Below are positions 1 to 11,319 of a stretch of DNA of 64,000 nt, piece by piece. The notes beneath the pieces are model-generated. The model was not told the DNA's origin, made no database searches, and saw nothing but the letters and a program-made list of their open reading frames with translations. Position 1 is the stretch's first letter. Every line of letters begins with the position of its first letter. The translations under genes and the position numbers were made by a program. The DNA comes from Pterobdella sp. o SKG-2022 (Eukaryota; Annelida; Clitellata; Hirudinida; Piscicolidae), in the NCBI GenBank assembly GCA_964035795.1, contig OZ038320.1, forward strand, positions 24,368,118 to 24,432,117, given 5' to 3'.

Positions 1-3000
1 TTGTGTAGCTTAATAAGGTTAAGCTAGCATATCAATATAAACTAATCATTAAATAAAAATTAATTAGAAAATGAGATTTCAAACACTGAAAAAATTGATT
101 ACTCTGAATAATTAAATTTAAAAGTAATTTAAATACTAAAAATCAGTTTTATAGTAAAAATAATTCAATTTCTAAAAATAAACTGAATACTAACAGAAAA
201 TCAAATATCAAAATAAAGTAAATCTCATGGAAAGAAATTATATATACAAAGATACTACAAAAAAAACATTGAAAATGAATGAAATTTTAGCTAATGTCAG
301 GATAGTCCAAATCGGATTAGAGATTTACAAAACATACAAAGTTTTCTGAGTTAGTTAAGATAGTCCATCAAAATAAAGTGCTAAATAATTGAGCTTAAGT
401 TATTTTTTCATTAAAAGTTGTTTTTGTGAAACTTAAACATCACATAAAGTGGAAAACTTTGAAGCGTAAAAGTTTGAATAAAAGTTAAGTTTTCTTATCA
501 CTGAAAATTCCAATTTAAACTTCTGTTATAGAGGAATAAGCATGAAGCTTGGGAACTTTATTCAAGCTCAATTGAAAAATGACAACAATAGAGCAAATTG
601 CTCGAAAACAACTAAAAATACTCCCTCATTGCCGCTAAAACCATAAAAATACATGCTTCAATGGCTATGACACAAAATCTACATCAAAACTAAAATTCAA
701 GTTAATTACAACCATAGATTTATGATTTTAATACATTGTATGATAATTTTTGAGCGGAATTTCACAAAACACATTTTTGGCACGATGAAGAAGAAAAATG
801 CACATTACTTGGGAATTTATACAAAGTTTTAGTGAATTTAGTAATAAATTGAGTATTTGCGATCATTTATGAAATAAAAACTTGGAAATTTTTATGATTT
901 AATAATTAATATAATTTGAAATTGAATCTAAAATTTATTAAACTCATGTTTGCAGATGTTTTTATATATTAATTGTTTGATGTTTCAGAGCTGGTTTAAG
1001 AGTTAACAGATGGGCCGGTTTCAGACTCAAGTAAACGCAACGAATGAAGGAAAAAAGTTGTGTTCAGGCACGAATGAGTCTAAAAAATCTTTCACAAAAC
1101 TTAAATTAAAAGCATTAAAAAGTTAAGAAAACAGTTGTGATAGCACTTGAATGGCTTAAAGATTACGCAACTGCGGTGAATTTTAAATTTATTTCACACA
1201 TAAAATCCAATATAACTGTAAAGAAAAAAATAATCAATTATTTCGTATATAGTTTTAAAATGAACTAAACTCCTATGTTTGATTCGAAACGTGCTATTTG
1301 AATTCATAGTGAAGTTTTTGAAGAGTATGATTTGAACAGCTGCTTATATCAATTCTTATGAACCCTTTCAGCAAAGATATTTTGATAGTTTAAAATAGTT
1401 ATTTGAAAATATGAGAAAAACAAAACTGATGAAATGGGGTATGAAGATAAACAAAGATGAAGTATTCAAAAAAAACCGTGCATTACTGCGCGTGTTCTGT
1501 ATGCTTGGCGCGTGTTTTGGAAAAGGCATTTTATGATTAGTCATAAAAGAGAGCTGAATGATGCATGAATAGAAGAGAATCAAAAGAGATTAGAAATTTT
1601 CATGCAAAAAGCATAAGAGAAAAGCTTCAAGCAGAAGATAAGAGATAACTAAGCGATGAATTTTTTATTTGGAAGTGAAGAAAATTAAAAATTATTCAGA
1701 ATTCAAATAAAGTGTATATAATGAAAGATTAAATTAATTGAAAATGATTTTTTTTAATTTTACAATTTTACTTAAAGGTTATATATATAGTTACGGGAAC
1801 GATCACAGAGTAGAATAATTCTTTCAGAAGGAGAACTACGTCGCGAAGGGTAATTGGCAATAATGACACAGATAACGAAAAAACTGAAAGTCTGATGATG
1901 AATTGTTCATAAGCCAAAGAAAAATGATATTTAATTTGGGAAAATGGCCGTAAAACGATGACGTTCAGTGAAAGAAGTTCAGAGACTTTTGAAACTAATA
2001 AAATTGAAAAAAATGAAGTATAAATGATGATATATTTGTGTTTGGAATATTATTTTCCAAATAAAACTCATCTGAAAGATAGAGTAAGTCATATAAAAGT
2101 TGTATTCACCTCTTATTAAAGACGTCGTTCTGATATTAAATTTAGAAATTTAGTTTAAATCAGCTTTAGTTTGTTAAACAAAGTTTTATATAAGGAAAGA
2201 TTACACATAAATACATCAATGTTTTTATAATATATAAAATAATGTTGATAATGTGGCTCAAAAATAAAACAATACATACAGATTTAAAAAGTCGAAAAGT
2301 AAATTTTATTAAACAAATTTGGTACAAAGCTTTTCGTAAGTCGAAATTTCGTTATCAGTACTTGATAATGTTAAACTTAGGAAACCCTTCGAGAATGCTC
2401 AATAAAACTTAGTGTTTGATTTCTTGAAACTACGTTCTTCAAGTTATTTTACTTCATCAATGCACAAAAAATAAAGAGAACTAGATTTTAATATAAATTG
2501 AACAATCAATAAACATTCGATAGCATTATAAAAATTCCAAAGTCCCCTTCGACCGAAGTAAATTTAATATAACAACCAAAACTTGTGTAGCAAACAAGTA
2601 TAAAGTTTAAAAATCAATTAAAAGTTAGAGAATGAAAAGGAAGCGTCTGATTAAAAACAAAACTCTAATCTATTTGCAATCTAAATTTAATCTTTCTTCA
2701 ACTCTAAACATATGCATCCTTGACTTTTAGAATGGAACGTATCAATCAGCCTTGCAATAAAGTCGATTTTAAAATTACATTCATATAACAAAAGTGATTA
2801 GAATATATTTAAATCTTGTATTGATATTTGAATCGAAATTTGAAAGTTAAGTTTTTCATTAGTCTTGTATATTCTAGTATATATATCCAGTCTTGTATAT
2901 TCTAGTATATATATCCAGTCTTGTATATTCTAGTATATATATCCAGTCTCGTATATTCAGTCTTGTATATTCTAGTATATATATCCAGTCTTGTATATTC

Positions 3001-3525
3001 TAGTTAAACAAAACCTTGGATTAGAAGGAAAAGATATTTGAAATTTTTATTTTATTTTTTCTGTTTAAAGTTTTGTCAAAAGTCAAGAAGGGTATCACCA
3101 ATTAAACTAACCATGAAAGAATAATTTTATAAGTCTAACTAAAATGCCTACCAAAAAACATTTGAATTTCAATTCGATTTCAAAACAACTTTTTAAAAGA
3201 TGTCTTTTTGAAATTGTAACCCAAATTGAACGAAAAAAATCAGTGTAAATTTAAATTATTTTAAAAATAAAAGGTATAAATTAATATGCAATTGAATCAT
3301 TTGAATTATGCTTGTAAAGTATGAAAAAGAAAAAAAAATTTTTTTTTAAATGGTTTAGAATTATTAAAATGAACAAAATAAAAAGGTGCATAAAAATGAA
3401 TATATGAAAATAACTTCAATGAAACCGCATAAAATGAAACTTTTTGATGATATTAAGAAAAAATTTTTTTCTCCAATAACATTTTAAAGAATACAAAGTA
3501 TAGTATTTTATACAAAATCACCAAC
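1..3525. other. AT-rich non-coding sequence, probably intron of the coactivator gene
   Basis: No exon could be supported here on either strand. The coactivator exon ending at 3526 finishes with an open phase-1 splice donor, so the gene must continue leftwards through or past this stretch. Apart from a 28 bp tandem repeat the sequence is simple and AT-rich. Short ORFs such as those at 1368-1583 have biased low-complexity composition and no recognisable motif. PAS-B and later exons were looked for but not seen. Confidence 0.5.
2861..3005. repeat. 28 bp tandem repeat, about five copies
   Basis: The unit TCTTGTATATTCTAGTATAT followed by ATATCCAG repeats three times in a row, is interrupted by a shortened copy (TCTCGTATATTCAG), and then repeats once fully and once partly. 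It lies in non-coding sequence. It is a minisatellite by structure; no function is suggested. Confidence 0.9.
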
Positions 3526-6293
3526 CGTCTTTAGCATCTAAAGGGCAATTTTGTAGACTCAGGTTGATCTGCATCTTCTCAAACGTGGTGTGAGCTGAAG
3601 AATATAACACAGTTTTATGGTTTTGTTTTTGAGTGGATTTTGAAATAAATGCCAACAAAAACCAAGCCTTTGATTGAAATAACAAAACTAGTATGTGTGT
3701 GTATACATTATGAATTATTGCCGAAAAAATTATCATTAAAAAATAAAAACACTTTGAATCACTCCCAGGTAAATAAAAATCCTATTTATTATTAAAATAA
3801 ACACTATACATCGAAAACATATTTAGATATTGCATTTGAACAGTACAAACTTAATACAACCTGAGCTTTTGAGCAGCATCTTGCAAACTATGGGACCGCA
3901 GGATGACTGACCAGATTTAAGTTCTGAAACTGCTTTAATAAACTGCTGTTGATCGTCCTGGTGCAAAAGACTGAAAACACTTTTACCAATGAGTTCTTCC
4001 TGTTGTGAATAATATTACGTCAACAATCTTTTAACCTTTTCTCAACTATGCTTTCGTTTATTGATCATCACCTCTCACAAAAACTCTGTACTAAGAGACT
4101 AGGTGCTCAAAAGATCTTTGCATGTCAAAGATAATTGATACGTTATGTTTTTACAGTGTTTGTAGTTTTTTAAAAGTCCAAAAGCAACAAAAACTTGAGA
4201 ATAAAAAACCTACAAAAACATGAGATGTACCTGTAAAGATTATTTTTTTAGAAGAAACCTACAATGAACTTGTATTTAAGAAATATTCTTAAAAAAGATC
4301 TCATTGCTTTATATTTACTTACTTAAGCTTGATCTGGACGGATTTAAAGAACATGTGAGACATTTTCATAAAACTAGCTTAACTTGTTTTACTAAGTGAA
4401 AATGTGTTAAGCTAAATGAAACGAAGCTTATTTTAATGATAGTTAATAAGAGTATTAACGAAAACCAAGGAAGAATAAGTTTGAGGGCATAGGAAAGAGC
4501 AACTTATCTCAACCATTTGTAAAGAAGAAATGTTGCAATATTAATTTGGAAGATCGCGTAAAAGATGAATCAGAAAAAATAGAACTAATCAATGCAGAAA
4601 CTGTGTTACGATTTTCAAGTTGGAATGGTTTCCAATGAAAAATTAAGATTTTTTTATAGTTCTAATGGCGATTTACCAAAAAATTTTAAAATTAATTTGA
4701 TTGAGTTCAACATGTTGCTATGTAAAAAAAAATGAAAAACATAACGGAGTATGATAAAATTTGAAAGAAAATGGAAAAAACGAGTGGTTCAAAAGGCAGA
4801 TAAAAAATTATAAATATGATTGTAACCATCTATTTGGCTTGAAGTATAATATACACAATGTTGTAGGGATTTTGCTTGGGCTTGCACCTAAAGCCGTGAA
4901 AAACAAATTCAACTGTTCAGTTTTATAATTTTTTTCATATATCAACTCGTTTAAGTGCGTCAGGTTTGAATAAAGTTGAAATCAATGAATTTCCCCATTA
5001 CCCTATAAATTGAGTCTCTTGCAAAGATTGATACGAATTCGTTTTATTTTTAAAAAATGATTCAATGAGCGTTGCTAATTATTTTAAAACTATTTTTCAT
5101 CTCAAATATGAGTACAACTTTGTTGCTAAAACAATTCAGAATTTACAAATTTTTCTCACAATAACTGTTATTCAATTATTGTTTCGTAATTTTTATATAA
5201 TCGTCAAACTATACTCTGCATCAATTTTCATAATTTCATATTTAAATTTCTCACTTCTGGCAATTTTCTATTCAATATTCATATGAGTGTAGTATGTAAT
5301 ATTTACCAGAGATGGCACTATATATAGAACTATAATATTCATGATGATTGCCATTTGAAACTTACTTTAAAATTCTTTAAACTGATTTAATAATGATAAA
5401 AATGGCCCGATATGAGTAGAATAGCATTTCTTTGTCACCATAAATTTTGTTAGTTTTTTTGCATAAAGTTCTATGAAATTTAAAATATAGATACGAATAA
5501 AAATTAATAATGAGAGTTCAACTCACGAAAAACTTCGTGGATTCAAGTAAATTTCAGAGAGTTTTCTCTAAGGTTTGAAGAATGAGAATGAAAAGGAACA
5601 TCGATAATATGAATTTGGAATGTGTGTAATGCTGTTGAGGTTGGGAATTGCATGCACTTACAGCAGACTGAGTTAAAACATTTTAAAACCACTTTTATAA
5701 GGAATAAAATAAATTCATATAATCTTGAATCATCAGCACTTAAATGCAAGTTTGCAAAATGTGGTTCAAACGCCAATTAACTTCAAAGACATTTCAAAAA
5801 TTACGTGTTTCTTTATAATGAAAATAGACTAGAATATACCAAATGTAAAATTAATTTTTACCCCCAATTAAACTCAAAAACTATAGAATCATTTTTGTTT
5901 TGAAAATATTTCAAGTGGAAAAAGACAACTTATGAACTTGGAAAGGCAAGAGGATACAGATTATTATCTAATTATAGTATCAATGCTGCAACCCCTGATT
6001 TATAACTGTTTAATAACCTCATCGGTTTGATGTTAATAACACTCACAAGTTGATTTTTTAAATAAATCACCATTTTTAAAACATTGAATAATACCCCAAA
6101 AAGCATTAAAAAACCTCCCCTCTCCCTCCCTCTACTAAAGAACCAAAACACTGGTGAACGAACTCAAAATTTATACAAAGAAAAGTAATATAAGCGTACA
6201 TACTTTGCAGTACAAGAGGTAGTGGCTAACGTTTTCTGACATGAACTGTATATCATTCCTTTTGTCCACCATGAATAAGAAGCCATCAAGAGC
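3526..6293 (-). CDS. NCOA: Coactivator exons 3-5: PAS-A domain
   Basis: Three exons (6293-6204, 3999-3861, 3594-3526) encode about 99 residues of PAS-A. Visible p160 landmarks are ALDGFLFMV, SENVSHYLLY, EELIGKSVFSLLHQDD and, after a short insert, FEKMQI. Splice sites are CACAG/GTATGT, AACAG/GTTGTA and TTCAG/GTTGGT. The introns of 6203-4000 and 3860-3595 contain nothing else I recognise. CLOCK-type PAS proteins are a less likely alternative because the SENV..YL spacing and the GPLLLE lead-in fit NCOA better. Confidence 0.88.
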
Positions 6294-9200
6294 CTGTGGA
6301 TACGCGTGCAGTTTTTTATAATGGATCTTTAAATATTTTTAACTTCATACATATATCATACGTTGTTTGGAATACAATAGAAAATAAGTGACCGTTGACA
6401 TTTGGTTTTTTAATGAATTTAGTTTAATGAGTCAAGTTTTAATTAAAATGTTTCGAAAAGGCTTCATTCAATGAATTCTATCGAAAGCCAAAAAGTGGTT
6501 CCCTTAGTTAAATTTTGAAGAATATGAATCTGAAGAATTTGAAATGGTGTTATATAGAATTATTATAAAAAGAAATGATATTCTTCAACAAAAAGCTCTT
6601 GCAGTCAATTTATCAGACATGAACCTAAAGATAACTGTATCTGCAAACAACATAAAGTTTAAATCATATCCTAAAGCCTGCACATTTCCTCTTATTTACT
6701 TTTCGTTAAAAGTTTATCTGATATTTTCAAAATATTCCTCTTTTTCAGAAGTTTTCGACAAATTTCAAAAATTTTTGACTGTTTCCACTAAACTTTACGG
6801 AATGAAAAATTTATTAATATAAACTTGAGTATACTAAAATAATGAATGCAATTTTTTGAATTTGATATTAAAAAAAATAAATATTTAACAAAAAGAATCA
6901 AAATATTTTCTATGAAAAAACATTTGAAACTGGAAACAGAAACATAATCATTTCGTAGCTGAAATAAGATAGAAAAAAGATGAAACGAAAATTCATGACG
7001 ATTAATTCTTCATTGTTAAATCTTTGAAAAAACTCTCACGTATAATGAATCTCATTTGATCGATTGTTGACAAATAGAAAACAACAAAAAATAGGATTTC
7101 AACACAGATGCAAAGGTTACTCACCTCAAGAAGAAGAGGCCCAATAATATCATTAGCAAGAACTGAAGGACTTTTGCTGTTACTGGAAGCATCTTTCGGG
7201 TTTAACATATGAGGCGATGATGGAAAAACGCTAGAATTATTACACGACATAGCGGAGAACTGTCCCGATGGTGATGTGAGAGGTGTGAAAGATGGCGTGG
7301 AGGAGAAGGGAGATGACGGAGCGCTTCCTAAAAGTTGCTGAAGTTCTTTTGAATCTGAAATAGCGTTAATGAGAAACAGTTAATAAATGAAATTTAAGTT
7401 GACTATAATCTGGAAACCTTATAGTTTTGATGACAGATTATACATAAGCATACTGAGATATTTTAAAACTCAAATTTATATTTCAAAATATTTCAGCGAA
7501 ACTGTGGAATAAAAGTATCAAAAAATAATAAAAACTTGGAAAAAATATATTAAAATCTCAAATTCATATAGCAATATGATTTAACATAATTTGTTATCTG
7601 TTAGCTTGCTATCATCAAGAACGTTATCACCATCCCACTCTGTTTTATCAATATAACTGCCAGTTTTATCAGTTTTGCTGTCATTTATATCATTAATTTC
7701 CTTTAAAGAAAAATATATAGATTTTTATTTGATTCATGCCTCATCAAAATACCATCTCGTTCTTTGCATAAATCCTCCTATCATCCCTGTTATCACTTAA
7801 AATTATCAACATCTCCTATCCTATGCTTCCATCTTTCACTTTTTTGCATAAAATTTAATGTATATAAATACCATAATTTTCATATATTGAAAAGCATCTT
7901 TGCACAATACTGATGTATGGTTGGTTTTTTAAAGATATAGTTTCAAGTAAAGTGAAACCGTTTCTATGATCTTGAGAATATGGAAATACACAGCTGAATA
8001 TAGAAAAATACAAATTAGCTCAGTTGGTTGTTAAGCAAATGATCTTTTTTTGAATATTTGAATTCTATCATGAGATACGTTTTTATATTATAGAATTCAT
8101 CAACGAAGTTGGCACTTCAGTTGAAACTGGCTAAAAGTGGGTTTTAGTTAGCCTCTCAAAAAGATGGATTTTCAAAACAAATTAAAAACTTTATGGAAGT
8201 CATTTTGTGTAGTTTTGATCAAATTGAAATTTTGTGTCAAAGATTATAATTAACTGAAAGAAATTTTTTAAGCTCTGTTAAAGCACATGAATAACACGGA
8301 CTTTCTAAATTCTAAATCATGTAAAAAGATGCAGTTCAAGGTAATTGTGGCAGATAAGCTCAACGCTATGGCTACTTTAATATAATGTCTATATTAAAAT
8401 ATATCTTTTAAATGTTGAAACAATCAAATATCTAAATCTTCATTTGTTCATAGAAAAAATTTGTTTGGAAACATATTCCACATTGGTAATTGTGAATGCC
8501 TAACTTATAAAAACTTTACGTCAGTTATATGTCTAGCTGAAGTTTGTAAAACAGAATAAAATCAAAATATTGTACAATTGTTTAAAACAATGAGCTTTTC
8601 ACCAATAGAAGATACACTAGCTGTGAAGCTCAATGTTTGAAAACTTATAATAATCTTTGTTTGCTCTTTTTCGTCGAATTTTAAGGTAAATACTATTTGC
8701 TTTATATAGTGTTAGTCAATTTATAAAAATGAAATTAAGATTCATTTTTCATTTATTGGACTTAAAAATCGCCAAAGCTATAGAAAATGTTTATGAAAAA
8801 CACTGAATGAATTCGAATAAGACGGATGATGGGTGTGAAATTGGAGATGGTAGCATTAAAGCTCCATATTATTCTCTTTTACTCATAAACAAGATTATTA
8901 ACGAATATTGAAAATATATGTGAAATTTTAAAAGTAAATTTAAATTGGTTATTAAAAAATAAAATGTGAGAGATGTTTGAGCGAGTGTTCGAAGTTTCCA
9001 ATTGCTTTTTGATGAATTTTTTTGAAAAATATTAAAAACGAAGCAACACAAGTGAAAAAGGATATTTATATTGTATAAAGTTTTGAAAGTTATATAAATT
9101 TTGAATTGAAACACAATACATCATTATTATCTAAATAGAATTAAATAATCTTTCAATATAAAATTTAATCTATACAAGAATGTCTTAAACCAAAAAAAAA

Positions 9201-11223
9201 TGAAAATTTTGACTACCAGCACAATTCTATTGAAGTATTTGAAAGTATTAAATAATAAAAATATCATAAGAAATACAAAATTTGGTAACGGAGGCTCGTC
9301 TTAAAAAAATTTTTATGACTAATGAAACATGGGTATTATTTCATACGCGAGTGTGGCAACAAAAGTGAGCTTTATAATGGATGTGCATAGTGGAAAAGTT
9401 GAGATTGACTTCCCTTTGCTTTCAAATTATGACGCAGTGGTACCATTGGATATATTAAAAAAAATTTAAATCCTTTAATATAAAAATAACAATTTTTTTT
9501 TTTACTATAAAACAAAGTAAATAAATATAATTTTATTAACAAAAATTATGGAAATAAAGTAAAAATAGCTATCAATTTTGTGCAAGTAATTATTAACTAA
9601 ATTAAAACTATTTGATACTCATTGAAAAAATTGCATTAGAAAAAAATATTTTAATATAAATATTATATAAAACTCCGTTTAGAATGATTATAATTTCATA
9701 TCAAATAATATAATTTTTAATATATATAACCTTCAATAATATAAATAATTATAATAAATCTCAAAAAATATTAAAAGTATTCATTAAAACAGCAAAATAA
9801 TTGGAGATTATTATAATGTTTGATAAGTCTAGCCTTATCATCAAACGATAGCAACTTTTACGACATAAATTTGTTTAAAAATTAGTTATTGATATTAGAT
9901 AAAAATGTATTTAAGATTTTTAATGTCATATAGAACTCTTATTTAAATATAATTTTTAAGATATATAATCATATGAGTGTATATAACTTGTATTAATATT
10001 TTTAATTATAAATATAATGTTTAGGGATAATTATTAATTTTTAGTTCACATAATTTCTATTAATATAAATTTTTAAATCTATGTAATGCTTGATAATTCA
10101 TATGATTCTCAATGAAAAGATTTGATGTTTTTTAGAAACATCTTATGTTTTTAAACTTAAATTTTATTAAATAGCATTAAATTTACAAGATTTTTTTGAT
10201 AATTCTTTGATTTTAATGCTTTAAAACTTTTATACATTCTGCATAAAAAAAACAACAGAGTTACAAGCTGCGTTGAAAAACTACTAAACAATTATTTTCA
10301 CCTGTATTGTTATTAATGCCATTTCCAGCCACTTCCTCTAGCATAAGTTTTATTGTATTATTACTGTTACTATTATTATCACGCTGAGTGTTTGAGGAAG
10401 CGTTGAAAACACTGTTATTAATGTTAGAGTTGCTATCATTCATGCTGTTTCTGCTTGTTTTAGTATGTGGTTTAACTTTAGGAGTTTTTTTATCTACGTT
10501 TTGTAGGTGGTTGCTGGACACATGAGCCTCATCGGGGTTGTTATCGGTATTCATGTTGGTGTTGAATAGCTCTCTTTTGTTGCTGTTACTTTCATTAGAA
10601 TAATTAAAAGTGTTTTTGTTTTGCGTGAATAAATTTGGGTTCTCATCTAATAATGAACTGTTGGTTGAGTTTGAGAAAGTGTTGTTGTGGATTTTATTAT
10701 TTACAAAATATGAATTGTTGTGAAAAGAGTTACTTTCCATGTTTTCGTTTTGGAAATTATTATACATATTATTATCACTTGGGTTGTTGTTGTTAATGTC
10801 TATGCTCATGTTCGTGGCTATATGTTGATTTAGAGGGTTGCTTATGTGGATGCCACTGTTGTTACCGTAAACATTATTGTAAGTATGGTTGTCGACATTT
10901 TGATAAATATAAGATTGGTTCTGTGGGTAGTGGTAGTGGTGTGGAGTGGGTGAAGGATATGGCGATGGGTGTTGTAAGTGATGGTGATAAGGATTAGGAT
11001 GGTATAAAGGCTGCTGATGGTAAAACGACTTTTGTTCTTCAGGTCTGTTTAAAACGTTTCTAGGCACCCCGGATTCAATCGGGTGGTAGTAGTTGTTGAA
11101 TTGTTTATTATGAAAGGCCTTCTGGTTGGTGTTGTTGGTACCGGTGTTGCTAACATTGTTACCGCCTTGAGGCTGGGTCATGTCTGATAAACTGTTCGAT
11201 ATGAACTTTACCAGCTGTTCCAT
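3526..11223 (-). CDS. NCOA: p160/SRC-family nuclear receptor coactivator, NCOA/taiman-like (3' part outside window)
   Basis: p160 coactivators bind ligand-loaded nuclear receptors in the nucleus and recruit acetyltransferases. Five coding exons on the minus strand join in phase: 11223-10302, 7354-7125, 6293-6204, 3999-3861 and 3594-3526 (phases 1, 0, 0, 1, 1). Exon 2 ends IIGPLLLE and exon 3 begins ALDGFLFMV, the same junction seen in vertebrate NCOA proteins (GPLLL-ALDGFLFVV). The PAS-A domain continues with SENVSHYL, EELIGKSVFSLLH and FEKMQI. The start is ATG 11223 because the exon has an in-frame TAA at 11272-11274 just upstream, after an acceptor at 11320. No bHLH is present between this start and the PAS domain, which is unusual. 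An LXXLL box (LQQLL) sits at the beginning of exon 2. The remaining PAS-B, receptor-interaction and activation domains would lie left of the window or were missed. Confidence 0.87.
7125..7354 (-). CDS. NCOA: Coactivator exon 2: Ser/Pro-rich linker with LXXLL box
   Basis: Acceptor TTTCAG and donor GAG|GTGAGT bound 230 bases. The phase-1 junction with exon 1 makes an Asp codon. The exon encodes a Ser/Pro-rich linker that starts with SKELQQLLGS, which contains the nuclear-receptor-box pattern LXXLL, and ends with DIIGPLLLE, the segment directly before PAS-A in p160 proteins. In known p160s the functional LXXLL boxes lie after the PAS domains, so this location is unusual. Confidence 0.85.
7355..10301. 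other. Intron 1 of the coactivator gene
   Basis: This 2.9 kb intron is AT-rich. It holds one faint tRNA-derived SINE head near 8010 and a short open stretch near 7590-7690 whose reading phase cannot fit between exons 1 and 2. Nothing else is recognisable. Confidence 0.6.
8010..8081 (+). mobile_element. Degenerate tRNA-derived SINE head (weak)
   Basis: A box A match (TAGCTCAGTTGG, 8016-8027) is followed about 30 bases later by a decayed box B (TTTGAATTCTA, 8057-8067). The spacing fits an internal RNA polymerase III promoter. Downstream bases containing GGCACTT resemble the position of the GCACC motif in the SINE at 37950-38119. No acceptor stem can be drawn, so it is not a functional tRNA. 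Confidence 0.3.
10302..11223 (-). CDS. NCOA: Coactivator exon 1: Asn/His/Tyr-rich low-complexity N-terminus
   Basis: This exon encodes about 307 residues from MEQLVKFISNSL to GINNNT and ends at donor ACAG|GTGAAA. The open reading frame runs on past the donor to 10261, but that tail is intronic. The protein is dominated by Asn, with a His/Tyr/Pro-rich patch around residues 65-110, and looks like an intrinsically disordered activation or condensation region. There is no basic helix-loop-helix signature. The exon could be an alternative first exon of a longer bHLH-containing transcript, but the upstream in-frame stop argues against simple read-through. Confidence 0.8.
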
Positions 11224-11319
11224 GTTACTACCAGTAGCCTTGGTTACAGATAATGACGCAGATAACAAGTTTTAGTGCTTTTTGTTTTTGTGTTGATTTA
11301 TTCCGAATAGTTTGTTGAT

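Noticed and set aside
1..30. tRNA-like bases GTAGCTTAATAAGGTTAAGC at the very start, like a mitochondrial tRNA
   Set aside because: No anticodon or T arm follows; AT-rich chance similarity.
7590..7695. Open stretch reading KEINDINDSKTDKTG on the minus strand between coactivator exons 1 and 2
   Set aside because: It has an acceptor-like AAAG but no donor that keeps the phase-1 to phase-1 junction; in the required frame it meets a stop at once.
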